34,850 bases of DNA from CANHVK01 sp046304235 (GTDB taxonomy: Bacteria; Bacteroidota; Bacteroidia; Flavobacteriales_D; Crocinitomicaceae): NCBI GenBank assembly GCA_046304235.1, contig JBKCEW010000105.1, positions 1-34,850 of the forward strand. Reading direction: 5' to 3'. Of this stretch, positions 17,837-26,897 are shown piece by piece; the stretch's first letter is position 1, and every line of letters starts with the position of its first letter. Below the pieces are notes generated by a model. That model saw only the letters and a program-made list of their open reading frames with translations, was not told the origin of the DNA and did no database searches. The position numbers and the translations under genes are program-made.

Positions 17837-17874
17837 TTATAATTAAATTTAAGAGTTGAAATTAATAAATTCCT

Positions 17875-18693
17875 ATGAAAAAACACCTTAAAATAGGCAA
17901 AAAGTTATTAGACTTAAGTACTCCTAAAATTATGGGAATCGTTAATACAACACCTGATTCTTTTTATAAAAACAGCCGAACGAACACCCTAGATTCTATT
18001 CTTTTAAAAACAGAAAAACACCTAAACGAAGGTGCTGACTTTATTGATATAGGTGGTTATTCAACACGTCCAGGAGCTAGTGATATTAGCTTAGAAGAAG
18101 AAATACAACGAATCACAGAACCTATAAAACAAATTAAATCTAATTTTCCGAATTGTATCATAAGTTGTGACACTTTTCGTTCTCAAATCGCACAAATTGC
18201 CATCGATCAGGGAGCTGATATTATCAATGATATTAGTGGAGGAGAATTAGATAAAGAAATGTTTAATGTAATAGCGCGCAATAAAACACCCTATATTTTG
18301 ATGCATTCTAAGGGCACACCAAAAAACATGCAATATCAAACTGAATATAAAAGTATTTTCAAAGAAATGATTAATTATTTCTCATCCAAAATTGAGCAAT
18401 TACATGAATTAGGGTTAACGGAATTAATATTAGACCCAGGATTTGGTTTTGCAAAAACAATAGAACAGAATTACGAAATACTTGATAATTTAGAAGATTT
18501 CTATTTTCTAAAGTATCCAATGCTAGTTGGTATGTCAAGAAAATCAATGATTTATAAAAAATTGAATTCTACACCTGAAGAAGCTTTAAACGGAACTACC
18601 ATTTTAAACACAATTGCAATAAAAAAAGGAGCGAATATTTTGCGTGTTCATGATGTTAAAGAGGCAAAAGAAATTATTCAATTGCTTTTTTAA
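17875..18693 (+). CDS. folP: Dihydropteroate synthase
   Basis: FolP joins para-aminobenzoate to dihydropterin pyrophosphate in folate synthesis, and is the sulfonamide target. The 272-residue protein shows all DHPS motifs: I-M-G-I-V-N-T-T-P-D-S-F near residues 20-31, the G-A-D-F-I-D-I-G-G-Y-S-T-R-P-G-A loop, D-I-I-N-D-I-S-G-G, L-I-L-D-P-G-F-G-F-A-K, and V-G-M-S-R-K-S. A weak promoter is possible with TTG at 17819-17821 and the palindrome TAAATTTA at 17844-17851 (7 of 8 to the -7 consensus, spacer 22). Its 3' end overlaps the convergent beta-barrel gene by 4 bases. Confidence 0.97.
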   Translation: MKKHLKIGKKLLDLSTPKIMGIVNTTPDSFYKNSRTNTLDSILLKTEKHLNEGADFIDIGGYSTRPGASDISLEEEIQRITEPIKQIKSNFPNCIISCDTFRSQIAQIAIDQGADIINDISGGELDKEMFNVIARNKTPYILMHSKGTPKNMQYQTEYKSIFKEMINYFSSKIEQLHELGLTELILDPGFGFAKTIEQNYEILDNLEDFYFLKYPMLVGMSRKSMIYKKLNSTPEEALNGTTILNTIAIKKGANILRVHDVKEAKEIIQLLF

Positions 18694-21143
18694 AAGTCAC
18701 CACCACCTCCATTGTTGTCATTGGAAACTTTTCCTTTTTTTGTCACTTCCATTTTTCCAAATTTATATGCTAAATTTAAATAAAAACGTCTTGTTGTTTG
18801 CTTAAATACCGATTCTTGCTGAATATTATATTGATTTAAATCAATTCTGAATTCCTGTGTATTAAAAACATCAGAAATTTTAAAACCAACCGACCAATTC
18901 CCTTCTTTAAAGGACTTTTCGCCAGAAACATCAACCGATGCTCTAGGCTGAACAGTTCCTTGAGGAGTGACTATAGGGGCATTGTATTTTGCATTTACTT
19001 GTAGTGTGGCAGTTCGTTTCCAAAATTCGATTGAACCTATATATTTAGTACTCCAATTATAGCCAACATCGTTAGTTAATTGAATTACATCATCGAAATA
19101 TTTAATTTGATTCCCATTAAAAGAAATGGTGTTTTTCCATGCAGGTACAGGTCTAAATGTAATCACTAATTCACTTCCTAAACTTTCAGATTTATCAATA
19201 TTAACATAAGTGACTGCAGCATATCCATTTGAGTAAAATTGTCTATATCTCTGTAGTACATTGGAAGTTTGCTTAAAGAAAATATTTGCTGAAATTTGAA
19301 CTTTCTTTTTACTTATTCCAAGTCCTAATTCAAACGAATGTATAAATTCTGGATTTACTGCTGGATTTCCCATTCTTAAGTTATAAGGATCTGCATAACT
19401 TGTAAAAGGGTTTAAGGTTTCACTGCTTGGTCTATTTATTCTTCTTGAATAATTTGCGTTTAAATCAATGTTTTCTTTGATTTTATAAGTCAAAAAAGCA
19501 GATGGGTACAGATTAAAATAGTTTTTAGGAAATTCTAGATTCTTAGAAATCAAATTTGGTGTTTGATTGGATTCTTCAATACGTAAACCAAATTGATACT
19601 TGAATTTAGTAAGTTGTTGTGCAAAGTTGACATAGCTTGAAAATATTTGTTCCGTATATCTGTATTGAAAATTAGAGAGTGTATCTCCCATATATTCTCC
19701 TATAATTGTATCTAATGTCTGTGAGTGAGATCGGATATTATTTATTCTATATATTGACTTTAACCCTGCTTCCATTTTAATATTTTTGGGTAATACTCGA
19801 ACCAAATCAAACATGGCTGTGTTTACATTACCGTTTTCATCGTTTGATAATTGTTGCAACAAGTTTTTACGATTTAGATCAATATTTGATTGATTGTAAT
19901 TTCCTCCCGTTGTATCCATACTCACTGATTGAGTAACATCAAAATTAACATAGCCCTTATCTTCTTTAAAATCCCATTTGTAATTTACATTCAAATCCAT
20001 ACTCTTCTGTTTTGAGGGATCATAGGAGTCTCGATACCAACTATAAAGCATATTATTATTACTATCTAATTGATTATTAATTAAATTACCTGTTCGATTT
20101 CGTTCACCTAAATTACCCGTAAAAGAAATACCGAGAGTATTGCGATCTTTTAAATAAAAATCTGAACCTATTTTAATCGTATGAGTAACATTATAATCGG
20201 TCCCTAATCGATCTTGTTTCAACCTAAATAATTGATTGTCTATTGTTCGATTCAATAAACCAAAGTTATTTCTTTCACCTTCATAATGTTTGTATGAATA
20301 GGTTCCATAAGCATTTAATTTTGCAGCTCTATAGCTTAATGACGCTGAACCGTTGAAAAGATTTCCAGTTGCACCGCTTAAATTAACATTCCCATTAATA
20401 CCTTTTAGCTTATTTTTTTTCAGAACAATATTTATTATTCCAGTTGTCCCATCAGGATCATATTTTGCAGATGGATTTGTTACGATTTCAACACGATCTA
20501 CCATATTAGCAGGGATTCCAGACAAAAAACTTCCTCCATCTCGAGCTAAGGTACTCGGTCTTCCATCAATCAACACTGTTACATTACCACTACCCCTCAT
20601 CGATAACTTTCCATCTTGATCCACTTCTACTGAAGGTACGTTTGATAAAGCATCTACCACCGACCCTCCTCTTGCAGAAATATCATCAGCTAGATTGTAA
20701 ACTTTTTTATCAAATGAAGTTTCCAACATTTTTTTATTTGAAGTAATTACAATCTCTTTCAACTCTTTAACTTTACTGACAAGACGAATCATTCCCAAAG
20801 ATCGATCTGTTTTATCTATTGAAAAACTGACATCTCTGATAACTTTGAACTGATAATTTGTTGCGAAAACCTTGACATAATATCTTCCAACTACTATTTG
20901 ATCTAAAATAAAATCACCAAAATTATTTGTATAGATTGCACCTGCTACACTAGAGTCTTTCTCGTTATAAATCTTAATTGAGGCATATTCGATTGGTAAC
21001 TTTGTAATACTATCGGTAACTGTCCCAGATAAAACTCCAATTTTAGCTCCTGAAGATTTTACATTTATTTGTGCATGATTAGTATTCAAGAAACATATGA
21101 ATAAAAAAAATATAACTGACCTAGTTGTGATAAATCTCTCCAT
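18690..21143 (-). CDS. TonB-dependent receptor-like outer-membrane beta-barrel protein
   Basis: An 817-residue outer-membrane protein. Order of parts: signal peptide (about 1-24, cut near N-H-A), a carboxypeptidase regulatory-like beta domain (about 36-118, starting G-V-L-S-G-T-V-T-D), a TonB-receptor plug (about 130-245, with V-L-I-D-G-R-P and I-V-T-N-P-S-A-K-Y-D-P-D-G-T-T-G-I-I-N-I), and a long barrel of alternating strands of the outer-membrane beta-barrel type 3 class. The C-terminus is basic and then Asn/Gly-rich (N-D-N-N-G-G-G-G). No SusD-like partner is next to it, so it is not a classical SusCD pair. Its start lies inside the end of the upstream repeat protein (23-base overlap), which suggests translational coupling. 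The ligand is unknown. Confidence 0.9.
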   Translation of the reverse strand: MERFITTRSVIFFLFICFLNTNHAQINVKSSGAKIGVLSGTVTDSITKLPIEYASIKIYNEKDSSVAGAIYTNNFGDFILDQIVVGRYYVKVFATNYQFKVIRDVSFSIDKTDRSLGMIRLVSKVKELKEIVITSNKKMLETSFDKKVYNLADDISARGGSVVDALSNVPSVEVDQDGKLSMRGSGNVTVLIDGRPSTLARDGGSFLSGIPANMVDRVEIVTNPSAKYDPDGTTGIINIVLKKNKLKGINGNVNLSGATGNLFNGSASLSYRAAKLNAYGTYSYKHYEGERNNFGLLNRTIDNQLFRLKQDRLGTDYNVTHTIKIGSDFYLKDRNTLGISFTGNLGERNRTGNLINNQLDSNNNMLYSWYRDSYDPSKQKSMDLNVNYKWDFKEDKGYVNFDVTQSVSMDTTGGNYNQSNIDLNRKNLLQQLSNDENGNVNTAMFDLVRVLPKNIKMEAGLKSIYRINNIRSHSQTLDTIIGEYMGDTLSNFQYRYTEQIFSSYVNFAQQLTKFKYQFGLRIEESNQTPNLISKNLEFPKNYFNLYPSAFLTYKIKENIDLNANYSRRINRPSSETLNPFTSYADPYNLRMGNPAVNPEFIHSFELGLGISKKKVQISANIFFKQTSNVLQRYRQFYSNGYAAVTYVNIDKSESLGSELVITFRPVPAWKNTISFNGNQIKYFDDVIQLTNDVGYNWSTKYIGSIEFWKRTATLQVNAKYNAPIVTPQGTVQPRASVDVSGEKSFKEGNWSVGFKISDVFNTQEFRIDLNQYNIQQESVFKQTTRRFYLNLAYKFGKMEVTKKGKVSNDNNGGGGDF

Positions 21144-22206
21144 TTGAATAAAATAAATATGATTTATTAAACAATTCTATCAAAACGTTATTTCCATAAA
21201 TAGAAAATTTACTTTCTGTTTGATTTGTTAATAATATGTTCTTTCCTTGAAGAAATATCGAAATTCCACCCAAATTATTTCGATATACAAAAATGTTATT
21301 TTTCAATTGAAATTCATTAGGAATAAAATTGACAATTTGAGTTTTAACATTATTTACAAGAGAATAGAGTAAATTATTCTCATTCCAAACAAACCCTTCA
21401 TCTAGCACTTCCCAAAGACCAGAATTAAAATCACTAACGTTTATTTTGTTCCCTTTTTCAAACTTCCATAGATTTCCTATTTGATCTTCATAGATTACAA
21501 AACCTCTACCCGACTTATATTTTTTCATAAAAGCGTTTTCAACATCATAAAAATCCCCATTTTCAAAAACAGTGAAATTTTTATTAACTGTATTATTAAA
21601 ACTTATCACATCCGTACCTGCATTCATTTCCATTGGATAGGAATTTCCACCAATTTCATAAAACTTACCTCTCCAAAATACTTTATAGATATCCCCATTA
21701 TCTTTAAATCCGATAATATTTTCACCAATTGCTTCAGGCATAGTCATTTCTCCAGTTTGTTGCATCAACTGAAAAACTTCATTTTTATACCAAACATTAA
21801 TAGTTTTAAATCTTATGTCTTGATAAACAATAAAACTATCTTTTACTACAAAATCACCTGTATTTGCACACAATGTTTTTTTAACCCCATTCTCAAACCC
21901 GTACAAAAAACTCCCGATTTGCCATGCCACAATGTTATCGGAAAGTTGATACTTTACTTGTTGTACGGTAATTTGTTCAACATTTTCACCATTAAACACT
22001 TTAAAGTTTTCTCGATTATCAACATAGGCTAGTACATTATCACCAGCAGAAAAATTGGTGATTCGTTGAAATTCTAAAGTTCTGATATTTCCCTTGTAAA
22101 AGGTATTTAAATACCCAGAAAAATCAATAAAAGGAGCAACCTGAGCTGTGATTCTAGTAAAAAGAAATAATTTAAAAAAAACAAATAACATTGAAATCAA
22201 ACCCAT
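21121..22206 (-). CDS. Secreted protein with about nine beta-propeller-like repeats
   Basis: I do not recognise a named family. The 361-residue protein has a hydrophobic signal segment (about residues 1-22, cut near T-A-Q). From about residue 56 to the end it holds roughly nine units of 30-45 residues, each with a hydrophobic strand of the form N-x-V/I-V/A-Y/W/F, a polar turn, then a strand ending in F-x-N/K-G, for example N-V-L-A-Y-V, N-I-V-A-W-Q, S-F-I-V-Y-Q, N-I-I-G-F-K, D-V-I-S-F-N, G-F-V-I-Y-E, E-G-F-V-W-N, N-I-F-V-Y-R and N-V-L-I-E-L. This resembles blades of a beta-propeller. An upstream TTG at 22215 is in frame, but it lies in the U-tract of the pdhC terminator, so I chose the ATG at 22206. 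The overlap with the barrel gene suggests they work together in the envelope. Confidence 0.72.
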   Translation of the reverse strand: MGLISMLFVFFKLFLFTRITAQVAPFIDFSGYLNTFYKGNIRTLEFQRITNFSAGDNVLAYVDNRENFKVFNGENVEQITVQQVKYQLSDNIVAWQIGSFLYGFENGVKKTLCANTGDFVVKDSFIVYQDIRFKTINVWYKNEVFQLMQQTGEMTMPEAIGENIIGFKDNGDIYKVFWRGKFYEIGGNSYPMEMNAGTDVISFNNTVNKNFTVFENGDFYDVENAFMKKYKSGRGFVIYEDQIGNLWKFEKGNKINVSDFNSGLWEVLDEGFVWNENNLLYSLVNNVKTQIVNFIPNEFQLKNNIFVYRNNLGGISIFLQGKNILLTNQTESKFSIYGNNVLIELFNKSYLFYSNGEIYHN

Positions 22207-22213
22207 AACAATC

Positions 22214-22250
22214 AAAAAAAAAACGTCCTTACCAAAAAGATAAGGACGTT
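22214..22250 (-). terminator. Intrinsic terminator of pdhA-pdhC
   Basis: On the minus strand, 21 bases after the pdhC stop, AACGTCCTTA (22250-22241) and TAAGGACGTT (22231-22222) form a perfect 10-base stem with a 9-base loop, followed by a run of T through 22214. This is a textbook Rho-independent terminator. The next gene begins 8 bases later, so it must have another transcript source or rely on read-through. Confidence 0.9.
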
Positions 22251-22271
22251 CTAATATACCAATAATATTTA

Positions 22272-23534
22272 TTACGTCAACATTGTAACAGGATTCTCTA
22301 AATATCCTTTAAGGGTTTGTAAGAAAGCCGCACCTGAAGCTCCATCTACTACTCTATGATCACAAGAAAGGGTTAATTTCATTACATTTCCAGGAACTAC
22401 CTGTCCATTTTTAACCACAGGAACTTGAGAAATACCTCCAACAGCTAAAATACAACTATCAGGTGGGTTTACTATCGCTGTAAATGAATCTATTCCAAAC
22501 ATCCCAAGATTAGAAATAGTAAAAGTATTTCCTTCCCAATCAGATGGTTGAAGTTTTTTATCTTTTGCTTTTTGAGCAAATTCTCGTACTTCGTTTCCAA
22601 TTTGAGTAAAGCCTTTAGAATCAGCAAATCTTACAACAGGAACAAGTAAACCTTCATCTACTGCTACTGCAACACCAATATGAACATGTTGATTTCTTCT
22701 AATTACATCACCCAACCATGATGAATTTATTGCTGGATGTTTTCTTAAAGACATAGCAACTGCTTTAATTACCATATCGTTAAAAGAAACTTTAACACCA
22801 TCTTGTGCATTCAAAACCTTTCTAGACGCAATCGCATTGTCCATATCCACATCAATCGTCAAATAAAAATGTGGAGCCGTGAATTTGCTTTCTGCTAAAC
22901 GACGAGCTATCACCTTTCTCATTTGCGATACAGGTTCATCTATAAATGACTCAACATTTGAAATATTTGTTGAAACAGTCTTAGCAGCACCAGGAACATA
23001 AGGAGTATAATGATCTATATCGCGCTTAACAACACGACCAGCATCACCAGTACCACTTACCATATTTATATCAATCCCTTTTTCTTCAGCTAATTTCTTT
23101 GCTAAAGGAGATGCTAATATTCTTGAACCATCTGCAGGAGCAACTGGTGTTGGTGTAGGAATCGATTTTTCTACAACTGAAGTTGGAGCGCTTACTGCTG
23201 GAGTAGCAACAACAGGTGCAGGAGCTTCTATTTTAACTTCTTCTACAGCAGGAGCAGAAACTGAAGCCCCAGATAATAAGCTTGAAATATCTTCACCAGC
23301 CTCTCCAACAATTGCCAAAATTGCATTAACTGGAGCAGCTTTTGTCTTCTCAACACCAATATGTAATAAAACACCATCATAAAATGATTCAAATTCCATA
23401 GTTGCCTTATCTGTTTCAATTTCAGCCAACAATTCCCCATTTGAAACTTTGTCACCTACTTTTTTGTGCCACTCAGCTACAACTCCTTCAGTCATTGTAT
23501 CACTAAGTTTAGGCATGTAAATTACTTCAGCCAT
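22272..23534 (-). CDS. pdhC: Dihydrolipoamide acetyltransferase, E2 of pyruvate dehydrogenase
   Basis: E2 is the core of the complex that turns pyruvate into acetyl-CoA. Domains in the 420-residue protein: one lipoyl domain (about 1-80, lipoylated K43 in E-T-D-K-A-T-M-E), an Ala/Pro/Val-rich linker (about 90-135), the peripheral subunit-binding domain (about 140-175, I-L-A-S-P-L-A-K-K-L-A and G-T-G-x-x-G-R-V), a second short linker, and the catalytic domain (about 195-420) with the active-site motif D-H-R-V-V-D-G. It starts 12 bases after the pdhA stop, so the two are one operon. Oxoglutarate or branched-chain E2 enzymes are related, but the pairing with a PdhA-type E1 alpha favours pyruvate. 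Confidence 0.95.
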   Translation of the reverse strand: MAEVIYMPKLSDTMTEGVVAEWHKKVGDKVSNGELLAEIETDKATMEFESFYDGVLLHIGVEKTKAAPVNAILAIVGEAGEDISSLLSGASVSAPAVEEVKIEAPAPVVATPAVSAPTSVVEKSIPTPTPVAPADGSRILASPLAKKLAEEKGIDINMVSGTGDAGRVVKRDIDHYTPYVPGAAKTVSTNISNVESFIDEPVSQMRKVIARRLAESKFTAPHFYLTIDVDMDNAIASRKVLNAQDGVKVSFNDMVIKAVAMSLRKHPAINSSWLGDVIRRNQHVHIGVAVAVDEGLLVPVVRFADSKGFTQIGNEVREFAQKAKDKKLQPSDWEGNTFTISNLGMFGIDSFTAIVNPPDSCILAVGGISQVPVVKNGQVVPGNVMKLTLSCDHRVVDGASGAAFLQTLKGYLENPVTMLT

Positions 23535-23546
23535 AATTTATATTGA

Positions 23547-24599
23547 TTAATATTCTTTGATATATGGATAATCTTCTTGCATATACACATCTTTGTATAG
23601 CTCTTCAGCAGCTGGATAAGGTGAATTCTCAGCGAAGGTAATAGATTCCTCCACTTCTGTTTTCACCCAATCAATAATTTCTTGAATCTCATTTTCAGTC
23701 AACCAATTATTTTCTTTGATAACACTCAAGCAATGATCAATTGGATCTTTTTCCATCCATTCAGCAACCTCTTCTTTAGTTCTATATTTTTGTGGATCAG
23801 ACATAGAATGACCTTTGTATCTGTATGTACGAATATCCAACAAAGTTGGTCCATCACCTCTTCTTGCTCTATCACAAGCTTCAGCAATTGCTTCGTGAAC
23901 AGCTTCTGGAGACATCCCATTTACAGATTTTGAAGGCATCTCATAAGAAAGACCAATTTTAGATAAATCTTGAACATTTGTTGTACGTTCAACAGAAGTA
24001 CCCATGGCATAATTATTGTTTTCAATGATATAAATTACTGGAAGTTTCCACATCATAGCCATGTTGAAAGTTTCATGTAAAGAACCTTGTCTCACCGCAC
24101 CATCACCCATAGATACAAAAACAACATTATCGGTTTCATTGTATTTTTCAGCAAACGCAACCCCTGTACCCATTGGAATTTGAGCTCCAACAATACCATG
24201 ACCACCCATAAAATTTCTTTCTTTATCAAAAAAGTGCATTGAACCACCTTTTCCTTTTGAACATCCTGTTGTTCTACCATATAATTCAGCCATCAAAACT
24301 CGAGGATCAGTACCAAGTGCTAAAGGATGAGCATGATCACGATAAGCAGTCATGTGACTATCAGTAGGTCTAGAACCAGAAATAGTACCTGCGACGATTG
24401 CTTCTTGTCCGATGTACAAGTGACAAAATCCACCAAATTTTTGTTGAATATATAATTGACCTACTTTCTCTTCGAAACGACGAATCAAAAGCATATCCTT
24501 ATACCATTTAATATAAGTTTCTTTTGAAAATTTGGTCGTACCACTCATAGTACTTTTCTTGGTGGTTTTTCCTGGTTTTGCAATTGCCTTATCAGCCAT
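23547..24599 (-). CDS. pdhA: Pyruvate dehydrogenase E1 component, alpha subunit
   Basis: The thiamine-diphosphate enzyme decarboxylates pyruvate and passes the acetyl group to E2. The 350-residue protein carries a basic Lys/Thr-rich N-terminal tail (about 1-25), then M-L-L-I-R-R-F-E-E typical of E1 alpha, the TPP-binding motif G-D-G-A-V-R-Q-G, the N-N-N-Y-A-M-G-T end of that motif, and the loop Y-R-Y-K-G-H-S-M-S-D-P. The E1 beta subunit is not in this window; in Flavobacteriales pdhB often lies elsewhere on the chromosome. A TAnnTTTG box lies 26 bases before the ATG. It follows the GSCFA gene at a distance of 89 bases on the same strand and probably has its own transcript. Confidence 0.96.
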   Translation of the reverse strand: MADKAIAKPGKTTKKSTMSGTTKFSKETYIKWYKDMLLIRRFEEKVGQLYIQQKFGGFCHLYIGQEAIVAGTISGSRPTDSHMTAYRDHAHPLALGTDPRVLMAELYGRTTGCSKGKGGSMHFFDKERNFMGGHGIVGAQIPMGTGVAFAEKYNETDNVVFVSMGDGAVRQGSLHETFNMAMMWKLPVIYIIENNNYAMGTSVERTTNVQDLSKIGLSYEMPSKSVNGMSPEAVHEAIAEACDRARRGDGPTLLDIRTYRYKGHSMSDPQKYRTKEEVAEWMEKDPIDHCLSVIKENNWLTENEIQEIIDWVKTEVEESITFAENSPYPAAEELYKDVYMQEDYPYIKEY

Positions 24600-24625
24600 A
24601 GTTAAGATACTTTTATTTCAGTTTG

Positions 24626-24633
24626 CAAATATA
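24626..24633 (-). promoter_or_regulatory. Candidate -7 element for pdhA-pdhC
   Basis: Minus-strand TATATTTG followed by C is an exact TAnnTTTG match, 26 bases before the pdhA ATG. Upstream only TTTTAG (24656-24651) is found, 17 bases away, a degenerate -33. The 89-base spacer after the GSCFA gene supports an independent start here. Confidence 0.5.
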
Positions 24634-24688
24634 CAAGATATTATGAATCTCTAAAATAAGAAATAGATTTAAAATAAACAATTCATTG

Positions 24689-25606
24689 TTACCATTTAAT
24701 ACTTGGCAATATCATATTGACTCCCTTTTTTTTCTCCATTATTTTTTCTTGAAACCTTATTGATTCAGCAGAATTAGGGTGTAATGTTCTGTGATGTATC
24801 ATTTTACGAATTGACATGACCTCATCAATCAAAACATTTGTTTTAATATCCATATAACTAACTCTAAACTTCTCCCAAACATAATCGATTGCTTGCTGAT
24901 TTGGATGCACTAAATCTTCTTTAAAAAATCGATAGTCTCTTAATTCGTCATTTACAATTTCATAAGATGGAAAATAATTTTCCTTCAAAAGATAAATCAA
25001 ACTAAACAATTGCGATTTACTAATATTATTTTCAATCACTCCTTCTTTGATATGCCTTACAGGACTTACAGTAAAAACAATTTCTAGAGATGGATTAATA
25101 GACTTTATTTTTTCAATTAATTTCAACCAATAATTAGTCATTTCAGTTGCATCTGTCAATTCTTTAAAAAATAAAGACATGGGCATTTTATGACAATTTG
25201 CAACCAACTGATTTGTTGATTTTAGTCTATATCCAATAGCAGTACCAAGAGTTAAAAAAAGGAAATCAGATTCTTTCAAATAATCATGAAGTTCTTTTTT
25301 TAACGAATTCAATTTAAAGACTAACTCATCTTTGCTTAATCCAAATATTACACTAGAGGCTAGCCAAGACAACCAAACATCATCTCTTTGAAAACAAGTT
25401 GAATCAATATCAACATCTTCAAATAAATTTAAAATTGCTAATGGATGAAAAAGAGTTCCAAATGGATTTGTTAAGATATTTAACCCACCCTCTTGAAACT
25501 TCATTGAAATATCATCCGAAAAACAACTCCCTATAAAGATGCATTTACTTTGATGTGTGATTTTTTTTGAAGATGGTACAACTTCAATATCAATTTTTAG
25601 CTTCAA
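24689..25606 (-). CDS. GSCFA-domain protein (SGNH-hydrolase-like)
   Basis: The 305-residue protein has the namesake motif as I-G-S-C-F-S-D-D near residues 25-32, then F-L-T-L-G-T-A-I-G-Y near the middle, F-T-V-S-P-V-R-H, and D-L-V-H-P-N-Q-Q-A, which resembles the Asp-His pair of SGNH esterases. GSCFA is a Bacteroidota and proteobacterial family of unproven function, often near envelope or exopolysaccharide genes. The start is a TTG at 25606, the only sensible one: the next in-frame Met would remove the GSCFA motif. TTG overlaps the TGA of the upstream gene as TTGA, indicating translational coupling. An acyl- or acetyl-esterase role on a glycan is inference. Confidence 0.85.
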   Translation of the reverse strand: MKLKIDIEVVPSSKKITHQSKCIFIGSCFSDDISMKFQEGGLNILTNPFGTLFHPLAILNLFEDVDIDSTCFQRDDVWLSWLASSVIFGLSKDELVFKLNSLKKELHDYLKESDFLFLTLGTAIGYRLKSTNQLVANCHKMPMSLFFKELTDATEMTNYWLKLIEKIKSINPSLEIVFTVSPVRHIKEGVIENNISKSQLFSLIYLLKENYFPSYEIVNDELRDYRFFKEDLVHPNQQAIDYVWEKFRVSYMDIKTNVLIDEVMSIRKMIHHRTLHPNSAESIRFQEKIMEKKKGVNMILPSIKW

Positions 25607-26895
25607 TGTATTTCATTTTTAAAAGTAAGTGTATATTCTAGAATCTCACTCCAACCATTCCAACCAAAAGCATTTCCGAGAGATTCATTATGCCACAAAC
25701 AAATGTACTCTCCACCATATGCATTTACTTCACGAAATAATTCTTCAACTAAATGAAATGCTTGTCCTTTAGTAAAACCAAGGTAATCTTTCAAAGTTCT
25801 ATCCATATATGCAAATGAATGAATTAGCAGATTTGTAGCATGATTCTTTTGTAAATCAAAGAAATAAAATGGTCTTGCTGTACCCGCCCTAAAACCTACC
25901 TCATCTGCATACCCCATAGTGTAATCTTCCGAAATTCCGTAATGAATTAATTGTCGGTATGTTTGAGGTAAATGAAGCTTTAAATAATGCTGTCGAGAAA
26001 TAGATGGTTTCTCTGAAGTAATTAATTCAATTCGTTCAATTTCTTTTTCTAAATAGTACCCACTCAAATTCGATTTGTAACTAGGATGTATTCCAAGCGT
26101 TATTTGGGTTGACATTTTTTTAATTAAACTTCGATGTCTATTATCATTTACGGAAATATTCCTGTCATATTTAGCCAAATCACCGACTAACCAAAACATT
26201 TTTACGTCAAAACCTCGGTCTGCAATATCTAAAATATAATCAAAAGTATCATAAGGATCTTTTTGCTCTTTGTTCAGTACCTTTTGTCTTAATTCACTAC
26301 TTTCAATATTTTTTGAAATTCTATCTTTCCAAACAGCAACCCAAGAACGGATTCCTTCTTTCCATTCAAATGCCCTTACATTATCAACATCAAAAGTAGG
26401 TACAATCGTAGTCTGAAATTTAAAAGAAGATAATGCACGTTTATATTCTTCTTCCATAAAAGAGATCAAATCTTCACACCAACGATCACATATACATTGC
26501 TTTAACCATCCATATTCATATTGAATACTATTTTTTGCTTGAAATCGATCGTGATTATCGCGTTTTAAAATCAGATACTCTTCATAGCGTGATATCAAAT
26601 AAAAAACCGAAGCAATTGGATCCACTACTCCATCGAATGAAAGACACTCTAATTTGTAAAACAAGGATTTAGAAATTACATACTCTTTAATTTCTTCAGA
26701 AAAAATCACATCACTCGGCTGTATATGTACCCCTGATTCAAAAATTCGATTAGAATAATTAAACTTAAACCCTTCTAATTTATTGTAATAGATAGGATCA
26801 TTCGTGATTTGATATTCAATTTTACGATCTTTAAATATAAAATCGAGTGTATAAATTAATCTCTCTGATACTTCTTCTACAAAAACTACTAACAT
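25603..26895 (-). CDS. Polysaccharide deacetylase-like protein with DUF7033-type N-terminal domain
   Basis: The 430-residue protein has an N-terminal mixed alpha/beta domain (about 1-150) like that of Bacteroidota proteins with DUF7033, followed by a NodB-like deacetylase region. P-T-F-D-V-D-N near residues 167-173 matches the T-F-D-D motif 1 with an acidic pair, L-G-I-H-P-S-Y carries a histidine that could be the metal ligand (the NodB motif 2 is usually H-x3-H/S), and L-W-H-N-E near the end gives another His. No signal peptide is visible, so it probably acts in the cytoplasm or on lipid-linked intermediates. It starts 2 bases after wecB and overlaps the GSCFA gene by 4 bases, so the three form one translational unit. 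Substrate unknown. Confidence 0.82.
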   Translation of the reverse strand: MLVVFVEEVSERLIYTLDFIFKDRKIEYQITNDPIYYNKLEGFKFNYSNRIFESGVHIQPSDVIFSEEIKEYVISKSLFYKLECLSFDGVVDPIASVFYLISRYEEYLILKRDNHDRFQAKNSIQYEYGWLKQCICDRWCEDLISFMEEEYKRALSSFKFQTTIVPTFDVDNVRAFEWKEGIRSWVAVWKDRISKNIESSELRQKVLNKEQKDPYDTFDYILDIADRGFDVKMFWLVGDLAKYDRNISVNDNRHRSLIKKMSTQITLGIHPSYKSNLSGYYLEKEIERIELITSEKPSISRQHYLKLHLPQTYRQLIHYGISEDYTMGYADEVGFRAGTARPFYFFDLQKNHATNLLIHSFAYMDRTLKDYLGFTKGQAFHLVEELFREVNAYGGEYICLWHNESLGNAFGWNGWSEILEYTLTFKNEIH

Positions 26896-26897
26896 AC

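Noticed and set aside
18690..22206. The barrel plus repeat protein as a SusC/SusD pair
   Set aside because: The upstream protein has no lipobox and no SusD-like helical TPR pattern; it is beta-repeat throughout.
22213..22215. TTG as the start of the propeller-like gene
   Set aside because: It lies within the U-tract of the pdhC terminator; the in-frame ATG at 22206 gives a good signal peptide.
24677..24690. AACAAT-TC-ATTGTT inverted repeat at the end of the GSCFA gene as a terminator
   Set aside because: The stem is AT-rich with a 2-base loop, overlaps the stop codon and lacks a clean U-tract.
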